DNA of 64,000 bases from Njordibacter sp905182035 (GTDB lineage: Bacteria > Pseudomonadota > Gammaproteobacteria > Pseudomonadales > Balneatricaceae). A model generated the notes under the pieces. The model was given only the letters and a program-made list of their open reading frames with translations, made no database searches and was not told the origin of the DNA. Of the stretch, positions 35,788 to 43,998 are shown in pieces (position 1 is the stretch's first letter; every line of letters starts with the position of its first letter). The position numbers and the translations under genes are program-made. The DNA lies in NCBI RefSeq assembly GCF_047730075.1, contig NZ_CP159831.1:1984001-2048000 (forward strand), in the 5' to 3' direction.

Positions 35788-37449
35788 TTAGTTATCCTGC
35801 AAAATCCAACGCGCTGCCTTTTCGGCAATCATCAAAGTTGGGCTGTTTGTATTACCGCTGGTAATGGTTGGCATAACGCCAGCGTCCACGACCCTCAGGC
35901 CACGAATACCGTAGACCCTTAAGTGACTGTCAACCACGGCTAGAGGATCATTCTTCTGACCCATCTTGGTAGTTCCCACTGGGTGAAAGATGGTGGAAGC
36001 AATATCACCAGCCACCTGTGCCAGTTCAGCGTCGGTCTGGAATTGGGCCCCAGGCTTTATTTCCTTAGGCTTGTACTGAGCCAATGCCTGCTGCTGGGCG
36101 ATGCCACGCACCACTCGCATACTGTCAGCGGCTACTTTACGATCTTCTTCTGTACTCAGGTAGTTAGGCGCAATAGCTGGTGCTTGAAAAGGGTCAGCTG
36201 ACTTGAGTAATACTGTGCCTCTGCTAGTGGGGTTAAGGTTACAAACGCTGGCAGTAATGGCTGGAAAATCGTGCAATGGCTGACCAAAGGCTTCTAGGCT
36301 AAGAGGTTGTACATGGAATTCTAGATTGGCATGTTTGAGGGCTGGGTCACTCTTGGTAAATATTCCCAATTGGGAAGGTGCCATACTCATAGGTCCAGTG
36401 CGCTTGAGTGCATATTCCAGAGCAAAAGCTGCTTTGCCTATTAAAGTAGAGGCCATTTTATTGAGGGTTTTCACCCCTTCAACACCGTATACAGTACGAA
36501 TTTGCAAATGGTCCTGCAGGTTACGGCCAACCCCTTTAAGGGCGTGTTTAACCTCAACACCTACACTGGCCAAATGTTCTGGGCAACCAATGCCAGAAAG
36601 CTGCAAAATGTGAGGGCTGCCAATAGCACCGGCACTCAGTAACACCTCCAACCCAGCCTCGACAGTTAGGCCTTTACCCTTAACCCTAATATCTACAGAA
36701 GTGCATCTTTTTTGGCCATCAGCATCCGTACCAAGATTAAGTTTGGTGACTTGAGCATGGGTCCAGATTTCTAAATTTGGGCGTTTTTTTATGGGCCGCA
36801 GAAACGCCTTTGAAGTATTCCAACGCCAGCCTGAACGCTGGTTAACGTCAAAGTAGCCAGCACCAGTATTATCACCACCATTAAAGTCATCGGTGTAGGG
36901 TATGCCTGTCTGGGTTGCTGCTTTGGCATAAGCTTCTAATATTTCCCAACGCAAGCGTTGTTTTTCCACTCGCCATTCGCCACCAGAACCATGCAAACGC
37001 GCACATCCTTGTATTTTTGGGTCAAGACTATTAGCACTGTCATCCAGACGATAGTAGTCCTCGTGGGCCTTAAAGTCCTCCAAACTGGCGGGCCAAGACC
37101 AGTCAGGGTCGCCCGTTAGCTCTGCCCACTGATCATAATCTCTGGCCTGGCCACGCATGTAGATCATGCCATTAATAGAGGAACAACCACCCAGTGTTTT
37201 ACCTCGTGGGTATAACAGGGAGCGGCCATTTAGACCTGCTTCTGGTTCCGTCTTAAACTGCCAATCAGTGCGGGGGTTGTCGATGCAATACAGGTATCCC
37301 ACAGGAATATGAATCCAGTGATAATTATCCTTACCTCCAGCCTCTAACAACAGCACACGCTTTGAGCTATCAGCACTTAGCCTGTTAGCTAAGAGCGCAC
37401 CAGCTGTGCCAGCTCCAACGATAATGTAATCAAATTTTTGATTCATCAT
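35788..37449 (-). CDS. dddA: DddA, GMC-family FAD alcohol dehydrogenase (3-hydroxypropionate oxidising)
   Basis: A 553-residue GMC oxidoreductase with the N-terminal FAD motif YIIVGAGTAGALLANRLS, the GMC signature RGKTLGGCSSINGMIYMRG, and the C-terminal active-site region TIFHPVGTTKMG and SGNTNSPTLMIAEKAA. It is close in layout to choline dehydrogenases. DddA in DMSP degraders oxidises 3-hydroxypropionate to malonate semialdehyde. Its start overlaps the end of dddC by 4 bases. The neighbouring dddC-acuN-acuK genes make this role much likelier than choline oxidation. Confidence 0.87.
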   Translation of the reverse strand: MMNQKFDYIIVGAGTAGALLANRLSADSSKRVLLLEAGGKDNYHWIHIPVGYLYCIDNPRTDWQFKTEPEAGLNGRSLLYPRGKTLGGCSSINGMIYMRGQARDYDQWAELTGDPDWSWPASLEDFKAHEDYYRLDDSANSLDPKIQGCARLHGSGGEWRVEKQRLRWEILEAYAKAATQTGIPYTDDFNGGDNTGAGYFDVNQRSGWRWNTSKAFLRPIKKRPNLEIWTHAQVTKLNLGTDADGQKRCTSVDIRVKGKGLTVEAGLEVLLSAGAIGSPHILQLSGIGCPEHLASVGVEVKHALKGVGRNLQDHLQIRTVYGVEGVKTLNKMASTLIGKAAFALEYALKRTGPMSMAPSQLGIFTKSDPALKHANLEFHVQPLSLEAFGQPLHDFPAITASVCNLNPTSRGTVLLKSADPFQAPAIAPNYLSTEEDRKVAADSMRVVRGIAQQQALAQYKPKEIKPGAQFQTDAELAQVAGDIASTIFHPVGTTKMGQKNDPLAVVDSHLRVYGIRGLRVVDAGVMPTITSGNTNSPTLMIAEKAARWILQDN

Positions 37450-38975
37450 TTGGCCACTGGCATAGCAAATTCTGCGCCATCCGCCATATCTTCAGGCCAA
37501 CGCTGCATTATTGACTTTTGTCGGGTATAGAAACGTACTCCCTCTTCTCCATAGGCATGCATGTCACCGAACAAGCTTTTCTTCCAACCGCCAAATCCCT
37601 GCCAAGCCATAGGTACAGGGATAGGTACATTGATACCTACCATTCCAACTTGTATGGTGCGATTAAATAATCGGGCTACCCCACCACTGCGGGTATAGCA
37701 GGAAACGCCATTGCCAAAACGATGAGAATTAATAAGCTCAATGGCCTGTTCCACCGTATCAACTCGAACACAGCACAACACTGGGCCAAATATTTCTTCT
37801 TGATAAATTTTCATAGTGGGCTTGACCTGATCAAATAAAGTGGCCCCCAAGAAGAACCCTCCTTCAAACCCAGGCACAGAATGATCGCGGCCATCAACAA
37901 GTAATTGTGCCCCTTCTTCAACACCTGTATCAATGTAGCCACTTATGCGCTGGCGCGCAGAATCACTAATAATCGGCCCCATCTCACTTTCTGGTGCCAT
38001 TCCTGAACCAATGCAGATCTTTTGCGCACGCTGAGTCAACAAGGGCATTACCCGATCAGCTGCATCAGCCACTAGTACAGCAACCGAAATAGCCATGCAT
38101 CGTTCTCCAGCAGAACCGAAAGCGGCTCCCATAAGACCATCAACCGCCTTAGATATATCGGCGTCTGGCATTACCACCATATGGTTTTTGGCACCGCCTA
38201 GAGCTTGTATGCGTTTGCCATTGGCAGCACCACGCTGGTAAACAGCATTGGCTATGGGAGTAGATCCTACAAATGACAGGGCCTCTACATCTGGGTGATC
38301 AAGTAATGCTTCTACAGCCAACTTATCACCCTGCAAAACATTGAATACACCATCAGGGAAACCAGCAGCCTCTATAAGATCGGCGATCAACAACGAAGGG
38401 GTAGGATCAGTAGGAGATGGCTTAAGAATAAAAGTATTACCGCAAGCAATGGCTACCGGAAACATCCAAGCGGGGACCATGACAGGAAAGTTAAATGGTG
38501 TAACTCCAGCTACCACACCAAGAGGCTGGCGCATAGTCCAGTTATCCATGTTGGTAGACACTTGATCCGAAAAGTCACCTTTCAGCAGCTGCGGGATGCC
38601 ACAGGCAAACTCAACAATATCAATGCCCCGCTCAACTTCACCCATCGCATCAGAAAACACTTTACCGTGTTCGGTAGTGATGGCTGCTGCCAAGGCTTCT
38701 TTATGATCTTGCATTAAGGTTAGTAAGCGGTTCATTTTACGAGCACGGATAATGGGTGGCACTTCTGACCAAGTTACAAAAGCCTTACGGGCTTGCGCCA
38801 CAGCCTGATTCACATCATCAACGGTTGAATAAGTCACATGGGCACAGACCTCTCCAGAGGCTGGGTTAAACACCTCATGTCCGACTGAACCTGAAGCTTC
38901 ACAGTGCTGCCCAGCTACATAGTTGCCAATCACTGTGACGGCTTTCTGATCTGTAACCGTATTTACACCTGTCAT
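37446..38975 (-). CDS. dddC: DddC, (methyl)malonate-semialdehyde dehydrogenase (MmsA-like)
   Basis: A 509-residue CoA-acylating aldehyde dehydrogenase of the MmsA family. The catalytic Cys293 lies in GSAGERCMA, the NAD region includes TPFNFPVMVPAWMFPVA, and the C-terminus has NVPIPVPMAWQGFGG, all typical of MmsA. DddC turns malonate semialdehyde into acetyl-CoA and CO2. The same reaction is IolA in inositol breakdown, and no other mmsA/iolA is in the window, so it might serve both. It is the first gene of the operon, with AAGGAAC before the start and two candidate AcuR sites in the 178 bases upstream. Confidence 0.9.
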   Translation of the reverse strand: MTGVNTVTDQKAVTVIGNYVAGQHCEASGSVGHEVFNPASGEVCAHVTYSTVDDVNQAVAQARKAFVTWSEVPPIIRARKMNRLLTLMQDHKEALAAAITTEHGKVFSDAMGEVERGIDIVEFACGIPQLLKGDFSDQVSTNMDNWTMRQPLGVVAGVTPFNFPVMVPAWMFPVAIACGNTFILKPSPTDPTPSLLIADLIEAAGFPDGVFNVLQGDKLAVEALLDHPDVEALSFVGSTPIANAVYQRGAANGKRIQALGGAKNHMVVMPDADISKAVDGLMGAAFGSAGERCMAISVAVLVADAADRVMPLLTQRAQKICIGSGMAPESEMGPIISDSARQRISGYIDTGVEEGAQLLVDGRDHSVPGFEGGFFLGATLFDQVKPTMKIYQEEIFGPVLCCVRVDTVEQAIELINSHRFGNGVSCYTRSGGVARLFNRTIQVGMVGINVPIPVPMAWQGFGGWKKSLFGDMHAYGEEGVRFYTRQKSIMQRWPEDMADGAEFAMPVAK

Positions 38976-39012
38976 ATTAATGTTCCTTAAAGCGTTAAAA
39001 TCAAATATTTAA

Positions 39013-39026
39013 TAGACAATCGACTA
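39013..39026. promoter_or_regulatory. Candidate AcuR operator 1, upstream of dddC
   Basis: TAGACAATCGACTA, a 14-bp near-palindrome (TAGAC...RNTCG...CTA) 38 bases before the dddC start. It shares 13 of 14 bases with the site at 39120 and 12 of 14 with the minus-strand reading of 39808. Confidence 0.65.
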
Positions 39027-39119
39027 ATAAATAAAATAAGTAAATCTTGTTAATTCAGATTTATAAGACATTTGGATAATAAATATAATGCCATATAAAA
39101 TTAAATTTATTATAGTTAT

Positions 39120-39133
39120 TAGACAGTCGACTA
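39120..39133. promoter_or_regulatory. Candidate AcuR operator 2, between acuR and dddC
   Basis: TAGACAGTCGACTA, the second copy of the motif, just after the acuR stop and 94 bases before operator 1, in the AT-rich dddC promoter region. Two spaced copies could allow looping or separate promoters. Confidence 0.65.
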
Positions 39134-39153
39134 TTAATTAATTAAAAAAAATC

Positions 39154-39795
39154 CTACCTCTGCCTTGTTAAATTTTCTAAAAAATCTGTTTTAAAGATAT
39201 CAATAGGAGCAGCACGTCGTTCTAGTTTAGCCCGCAGTATAGCTCCTTCCCAGCCAATCCAGAATGATTCAGCTTTGGCTGCGCAATTAATGTTTGGTGG
39301 TATTTCACCTAAGGCCTGAGCTGCTAACAAACAGATTTCAGTTTTACCCTGCCATTCACAGAAGATATCCACTAGGCGTTGCCGAAAAACTCCTGGCAAG
39401 GCATATATTTCAATGCCTAGGTTACCCACTAGGCAGCCTCGATTAAAATCATACTTGGCCATGTTGCTGCGTGCTTCCATAATAAAATTGTTGAGCCGCT
39501 CAAGCGGAGTGTAAGCCTCATTCAGAAAAGCATGGTCCAACATCTTATTAAAAAATTTAGCATAAGCATCAATCAGTACCAGACCAAATGCTTCCTTACT
39601 GTCAAAATAAGCATAAAATGATCCTTTAGGCAGACCGGCTTTTGCGGTAACCTCATCCAAACCTGTTGCACCAAAACCTTTTTTGGTTAACAAGGCAACG
39701 CCGATAGTAGTTAGTCGCTGGCGATTTTCATCAGTTTGTTGGGCACTTTTACTGGGGCGCCCACGTGCCTGTTTTATGGTACTTACATTATTCAT
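39154..39795 (-). CDS. acuR: AcuR, TetR-family regulator of acrylate genes
   Basis: A 213-residue TetR-type repressor. The DNA-binding domain is residues about 20-70 (KGFGATGLDEVTAKAGLPKGSFYAYFDSKE). The ligand domain has the AcuR hallmarks FNRGCLVGNLGIEIYALP and, near the end, AESFWIGWEGAILRAKLE, as I recall for AcuR of Rhodobacter sphaeroides, which releases DNA on binding acrylate. It lies upstream of dddC on the same strand. A perfect TAGAC/GTCTA palindrome sits 13 bases before its start, so autoregulation is likely. Confidence 0.88.
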   Translation of the reverse strand: MNNVSTIKQARGRPSKSAQQTDENRQRLTTIGVALLTKKGFGATGLDEVTAKAGLPKGSFYAYFDSKEAFGLVLIDAYAKFFNKMLDHAFLNEAYTPLERLNNFIMEARSNMAKYDFNRGCLVGNLGIEIYALPGVFRQRLVDIFCEWQGKTEICLLAAQALGEIPPNINCAAKAESFWIGWEGAILRAKLERRAAPIDIFKTDFLENLTRQR

Positions 39796-39807
39796 ATCTT
39801 CACTATA

Positions 39808-39821
39808 TAGACGACTGTCTA
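39808..39821. promoter_or_regulatory. Candidate AcuR operator 3, upstream of acuR
   Basis: TAGACGACTGTCTA; read on the other strand TAGACAGTCGTCTA. The TAGAC and GTCTA arms are perfectly palindromic around a 4-base spacer. It is the most symmetric copy and lies directly before acuR. Confidence 0.68.
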
Positions 39822-39895
39822 ATATTTCAACCCTAAATTAACCTGAATAGACGTGTTTCGTAAAACATATACAGGCAGGCGACCAATAAATTTGC

Positions 39896-40037
39896 TTAGA
39901 TCATCCACTTTTGGTCTCCCCATTTGGCAGCCATATATTGATGTCTACCAGAAAACGCAACATTGGACCAAATACCAGGAGCCTCAAGCATCTGCAAGTT
40001 ACACTGGACACCTAAGGCTGGGTTGGTAATATAACAG
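39896..40037 (-). other. Short open stretch after acuI, possible gene-end remnant
   Basis: In the 242-base gap between acuI and acuR, a minus-strand frame encodes about 43 residues ending at 39896, including NPALGVQCNLQMLEAPGIWS and AFSGRHQYMAAKWGD. It has no start codon and runs back into the end of acuI in another frame. Its amino-acid make-up looks like real protein, so it may be the tail of a deleted gene. I do not recognise the family. Confidence 0.3.
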
Positions 40038-41018
40038 CTAAGTGTTTACATTAACCACAAAGCGACCACGGGTAAGGCCATCAATTTGGTATTGGGCAGT
40101 TTCTAATGCTTGAGCTAGGGTTATTTCAGTCATTATTGCTTCTAGGTGCGTAAGGTCTAAATCTTGAGCTAAGCGGTTCCATGCAGCAATACGGTCCGCC
40201 TTAGGACGATATACGCTGTCAATGCCCGCTAACGTGACACCGCGTAAAATAAAAGGCATCACTGTGGCTGGTAGGTCATATCCTTGGGCCAAGCCACACG
40301 CAGCAACGGCGCCACCATACTTCATCGATGCACAAATATTAGCTAAGGTATGGCTACCTGCAACGTCTACAGCACCAGCCCAACGCTCTTTAGCTAGCGG
40401 CCTACCCTTTTCAGTCAACTCATTACGGTCCATCACTTTGGTGGCACCTAAACTCAACAAATAATCTGTTTCTTCTGCTCGGCCACTTGAAGCCACTACG
40501 TTATATCCTAATTTAGCCAGCAAACTAATGGCAACACTCCCCACACCGCCAGCTGCGCCAGTGACTAAAATTTCACCCTTTTCTGGGGTTACCCCATGTT
40601 GTTCTAGAGCCATAACGCACAACATGGCTGTGTAACCTGCAGTACCAATAGTCATGGCTTGTTTAGCTGTAAATGCGCTAGGCAGTGGCACTAACCAATC
40701 ACCTTTGACCCGAGCCATTTGGGCTAAACCTCCCCAATGGCCCTCACCGACACCAAACCCATTCAACACCACTTTTTCACCCACTTTAAAATCGGTGTGA
40801 TCACTCTTTACTACGGTGCCAGCAAGGTCAATTCCAGGCACCATTGGAAAGCTTCGTACAACAGGGGATGCGCCAGTAATGGCTAGGCTATCTTTGTAAT
40901 TGAGTGTGGAGTAGTCCACCTTAATCAACACATCACCCTCAGGTAGCTGTGCTTCTTCAATCTGGCCTAACCGGGCCGTGTAACCTGCTTCGTCTTTGTT
41001 GATTAATAGTGCTTGCAT
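40038..41018 (-). CDS. acuI: AcuI, acryloyl-CoA reductase (NADPH)
   Basis: A 326-residue zinc-less medium-chain reductase of the AcuI/YhdH family (VDYSTLNYKDSLAITG, MVPGIDLAGTVV, VTGAAGGVGSVAISLLAKLGY for NADPH, and AGIDSVYRPKADRIAAWNRL near the end). It reduces acryloyl-CoA to propionyl-CoA and detoxifies acrylate made from DMSP. The ATG at 41018 (MQALLINKDEAGY) fits the family N-terminus; the open frame starts 28 codons earlier without support. It is separated from acuR by a gap, and a weak copy of the AcuR motif lies 60 bases before it. Confidence 0.92.
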   Translation of the reverse strand: MQALLINKDEAGYTARLGQIEEAQLPEGDVLIKVDYSTLNYKDSLAITGASPVVRSFPMVPGIDLAGTVVKSDHTDFKVGEKVVLNGFGVGEGHWGGLAQMARVKGDWLVPLPSAFTAKQAMTIGTAGYTAMLCVMALEQHGVTPEKGEILVTGAAGGVGSVAISLLAKLGYNVVASSGRAEETDYLLSLGATKVMDRNELTEKGRPLAKERWAGAVDVAGSHTLANICASMKYGGAVAACGLAQGYDLPATVMPFILRGVTLAGIDSVYRPKADRIAAWNRLAQDLDLTHLEAIMTEITLAQALETAQYQIDGLTRGRFVVNVNT

Positions 41019-41077
41019 TATTGCTATCTCAGAGTAAATCAGCAAACAACCATACGCTGAAATTGTGCCGAAGCTAT

Positions 41078-41091
41078 TAGCCTTTTGTCTA
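41078..41091. promoter_or_regulatory. Weak candidate AcuR operator upstream of acuI
   Basis: On the minus strand the site reads TAGACAAAAGGCTA, matching 11 of 14 bases of operator 1, with both outer arms kept and the centre changed. It lies 60 bases before the acuI start. Position is right, similarity is marginal. Confidence 0.35.
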
Positions 41092-41137
41092 TAATCCTTC
41101 ACTTTCTTAAAAAGAACTAAGCTTCTATAAAAGGCAG

Positions 41138-43177
41138 TTAGATGTCCTTAGCTAAGCGTAAACCATCATAGATAGCTGCATGGGTATTGCGTGCAGCCAC
41201 TGCGTCGCCAATACGAAACAGCTGATACTGGCCCTGCAGATTGCGAAGACTGGTTTGAGGTAAACCTTCAATAAAGGCCTTTTGATCAAGCTCACCTTGG
41301 TTAGAAGCGTCTTCCTTTAAGTCAAAATAGAGGCCATCTAAGGGTAAAGTGCCATGATTAATCACTAGCTGATCCACCAGCCGAGTTTTGTTAATGCTGC
41401 CATAATCACTACTTAACGTTACTTCAATTTGATCGCCCAAGCGGCGTGCCTTTTCAGCTCGGTAAGTCACCGTAAAGATAACATCCTTATCTTGTAAACT
41501 GCGCATATAAGGCACTAGATTCATGGCCATCACCTCAGGTGAGAAGCTTCGATCAGGTGTCATGATTTCTACCCTAGCACCACTGTTAGCTAACAATTCT
41601 GCAGCCTGAAGTGCTGGGTGGTCGCCAGCATCGTCAAAAATCAGCACATTGCTACCAAGTTTGGCATCGCCAGAAAGAATATCCCAGCTCGACACTGCAA
41701 GTTCGTTACCCGAGGTTAATACATCAGTATCAGGCATACCACCGGTGGCTACAATCACCACATCTGGGTCCAAGCTCTTAACGTCATCCGCCTCGGCCCA
41801 GTGATTAAAGTGAAATTCCACATCTCGCTTCTGACACTGAGCCATCCGCCAATCAATAATAGACAACATTTCTGCGCGTCTTGGGGTTTGCGCGGTGAGG
41901 CGTATTTGCCCACCTGGCTCGGCTGCTGCCTCTAACACAATGACCTGGTGACCCCTTTCAGAAGCCACCCGAGCAGCCTCTAAGCCACCTGGTCCTGCGC
42001 CAATAATCACCACCTTTTTACGTATATCAGCCTTGGCAATGTCATGTGGCATTGTGAGTTCTCGACCAGTAGCCGCATTGTGAATACACAAAGCATCACC
42101 GGCTTGGTAAATACGATCTAAGCAATAGTTAGCCCCGACGCAAGGACGTATGTCTGCTTCTTTACCCTGCATGATTTTGCGCACTAAATGAGGGTCAGCC
42201 ATGTGTGCCCTTGTCATGCCCACCATGTCCAGTTTTCCGTCTGCTATGGCGTGGCGTGCTGTGGCAACATCGGGGATTTTAGCACCATGAAAAACAGGGA
42301 ATCCTGTTGCCTCGCGCACAGAGCCAGCAAAATCTAGGTGGGGCGAGCTTTTCATGCCCATAATGGGTATCACATCAGTCAATGCTGCATCAGTGTTAAT
42401 GCGCCCACGAATAACATTAAGAAAGTCGACTTGGCCCGTGTCACGCAGAATTTTAGAAATCTCTATACCCTCACTTGGATTAATACCTCCTGCGTAAGCT
42501 TCATCTGCAGTGTAACGAACACCAACAATGAATTCTGAACCCACTCGGTCACGAATTGCCTGCAACACCTGCAAGGTAAACCGAATGCGGTTGTTTAACG
42601 CGCCACCGTAAGGAGGCTCTAAGGTATTGGTTAAGGGCGACCAAAATTGATCCATTAAATGACCGTAGGCTTGCAGTTCAATACCATCTAATCCAGCAGC
42701 GTACATACGTTCAGCGGCATCAGCATAATCACGGATAATGCGGTCAATGTCCCAATCTTCCATTTTTTTAGGGAAGGCACGGTGAGCCGCTTCTCGGTGG
42801 TGTGAGGGAGACACAGCAGGTAGCCAATCGCCTTTATTCCAACCCGTTCGGCGACCAAGGTGAGTCAACTGTAACATCACTGCACAGCCATGCTCATGGC
42901 AGGCATCTGCCATATCTCTTACAAAGGGAACCACCTCATCTTTATAGGCCAATATGTTGTTAAATACTGGCGGACTGTCCCTAGAAACAGTGGCAGATCC
43001 AGCTGTCATGGTGAGTGCAACACCCGCCTTGGCACGTTCCACATGATAAGCAAGGTAACGCTCCTTAGGCAACCCATCTTCAGGATAAGCCGGCTCATGG
43101 GAGGTCATCATAATGCGGTTTTTAAGGGTTAAGTGCTTTAGCTTGTAGGGCTGTAACAAGGGATCATTAGACGACAT
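41138..43177 (-). CDS. NADH:flavin oxidoreductase, betaine/N-methylproline demethylase (DgcA/StcD-like)
   Basis: A 679-residue two-domain enzyme. Residues about 5-345 are an old-yellow-enzyme FMN barrel (TLKNRIMMTSHEPAYPEDG, QLTHLGRR, DGIELQAYGHLMDQFWSPLTN). Next come the iron-sulfur cysteines (RPCVGANYCLDR...ALCIHNAATGRE) and an FAD/NAD domain from about 385 (VVIIGAGPGGLEAARVA). This matches DgcA of dimethylglycine catabolism and StcD of stachydrine (proline betaine) demethylation. Beside hpbD, N-methylproline or hydroxyproline betaine is the likely substrate. Start chosen at the ATG at 43177 (MSSNDPLLQPY). Confidence 0.85.
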   Translation of the reverse strand: MSSNDPLLQPYKLKHLTLKNRIMMTSHEPAYPEDGLPKERYLAYHVERAKAGVALTMTAGSATVSRDSPPVFNNILAYKDEVVPFVRDMADACHEHGCAVMLQLTHLGRRTGWNKGDWLPAVSPSHHREAAHRAFPKKMEDWDIDRIIRDYADAAERMYAAGLDGIELQAYGHLMDQFWSPLTNTLEPPYGGALNNRIRFTLQVLQAIRDRVGSEFIVGVRYTADEAYAGGINPSEGIEISKILRDTGQVDFLNVIRGRINTDAALTDVIPIMGMKSSPHLDFAGSVREATGFPVFHGAKIPDVATARHAIADGKLDMVGMTRAHMADPHLVRKIMQGKEADIRPCVGANYCLDRIYQAGDALCIHNAATGRELTMPHDIAKADIRKKVVIIGAGPGGLEAARVASERGHQVIVLEAAAEPGGQIRLTAQTPRRAEMLSIIDWRMAQCQKRDVEFHFNHWAEADDVKSLDPDVVIVATGGMPDTDVLTSGNELAVSSWDILSGDAKLGSNVLIFDDAGDHPALQAAELLANSGARVEIMTPDRSFSPEVMAMNLVPYMRSLQDKDVIFTVTYRAEKARRLGDQIEVTLSSDYGSINKTRLVDQLVINHGTLPLDGLYFDLKEDASNQGELDQKAFIEGLPQTSLRNLQGQYQLFRIGDAVAARNTHAAIYDGLRLAKDI

Positions 43178-43270
43178 GGCTGTGTACCCAAAGAGAGACA
43201 AAAGGAGTTATCCAAAAACTTAATAGTATTCTTATCATTCATGCACCCATTGATGCAATAGGTTATACAC

Positions 43271-43867
43271 TCAGGTATGGCGGCTATAAAAGCGCTGCAT
43301 TTCAACTTGGCTGGGCTGCTGACCAGTAAATACTTCGCAATATTGAGCAATACGTGAGAGTCGCACCACCGAAGGTTCTTTTATGGCCATCGATATATAA
43401 CCCACTTGGGTATAGAGCACCGTCATGGCCCTCACCTCCGCTTGAGCAGCCCCCAACCCGTGGCGCATAAACATCGATTTAATAGCCTCGAACCGTTGTT
43501 CATCTGCTATATCAAGATGCCTCTGCAGCTGTGGGTCTGTCCTTGCCCAATAACGAATGGCCTGATCCAGTTGAGAATCAAACAGATTGGCATTGTGCCA
43601 ACAGTCCATCACATTGAGCATTGCCTCACACAAAGAACCGGCAAATAAATTAGCCTGGGCAATTAAATGACCCGTATTTTTTTCCTGCCAACGAATAACC
43701 AGCGCATCTAGCAAATCTACCCTATCTTTGAAGTGCCAGTAGAAGCTAGTGCGAGACACGTTCAAACGTCGAGCCAGAGTCATTACTTTTATCGCTTCTA
43801 CACCTGCCTCAAGCAAAATTTTGTAGGCAGCATCAAGCCAAGCAGAGCGACCTGCATTAGGTTGCAT
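43271..43867 (-). CDS. TetR-family regulator of the betaine module
   Basis: A 198-residue TetR-type regulator with an N-terminal HTH (GVEAIKVMTLARRLNVSRTSFYWHFKDRVDLLDAL) and a variable ligand domain. It diverges from hpbD with 131 bases between them and lies upstream of the demethylase gene on the same strand. Two palindromes in the gap are its likely binding sites. Betaine-demethylase loci often carry a regulator in this place; the inducer is unknown. Confidence 0.85.
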   Translation of the reverse strand: MQPNAGRSAWLDAAYKILLEAGVEAIKVMTLARRLNVSRTSFYWHFKDRVDLLDALVIRWQEKNTGHLIAQANLFAGSLCEAMLNVMDCWHNANLFDSQLDQAIRYWARTDPQLQRHLDIADEQRFEAIKSMFMRHGLGAAQAEVRAMTVLYTQVGYISMAIKEPSVVRLSRIAQYCEVFTGQQPSQVEMQRFYSRHT

Positions 43868-43897
43868 AATAATCCTTTTATGTTGCGTATGACTAAC

Positions 43898-43911
43898 TTG
43901 ACATTAGTGTC
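43898..43911. promoter_or_regulatory. Candidate TetR operator A
   Basis: TTGACATTAGTGTC contains GACA-TTAG-TGTC, an inverted repeat in the gap between the divergent TetR and hpbD genes. It shares the TTGACA-N4-TGTC pattern with operator B. Confidence 0.5.
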
Positions 43912-43918
43912 GTTAATG

Positions 43919-43934
43919 TTGACACATATGTCAA
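43919..43934. promoter_or_regulatory. Candidate TetR operator B
   Basis: TTGACACATATGTCAA has perfect 6-bp arms (TTGACA/TGTCAA) around CATA. It lies 21 bases from operator A (start to start), about two helical turns, so two dimers could bind the same face of the DNA. Confidence 0.58.
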
Positions 43935-43998
43935 CTATGTTAATCTTTAAACAACGCATTACTACTTTTAAAGCCATATTAAAACTTGGAGACAACGG

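Noticed and set aside
35788..37449. Choline dehydrogenase BetA
   Set aside because: The GMC sequence alone would allow it, but the overlap with the MmsA-like gene and the following CoA-transferase and hydratase fit DddA; no betB or betI pair is adjacent.
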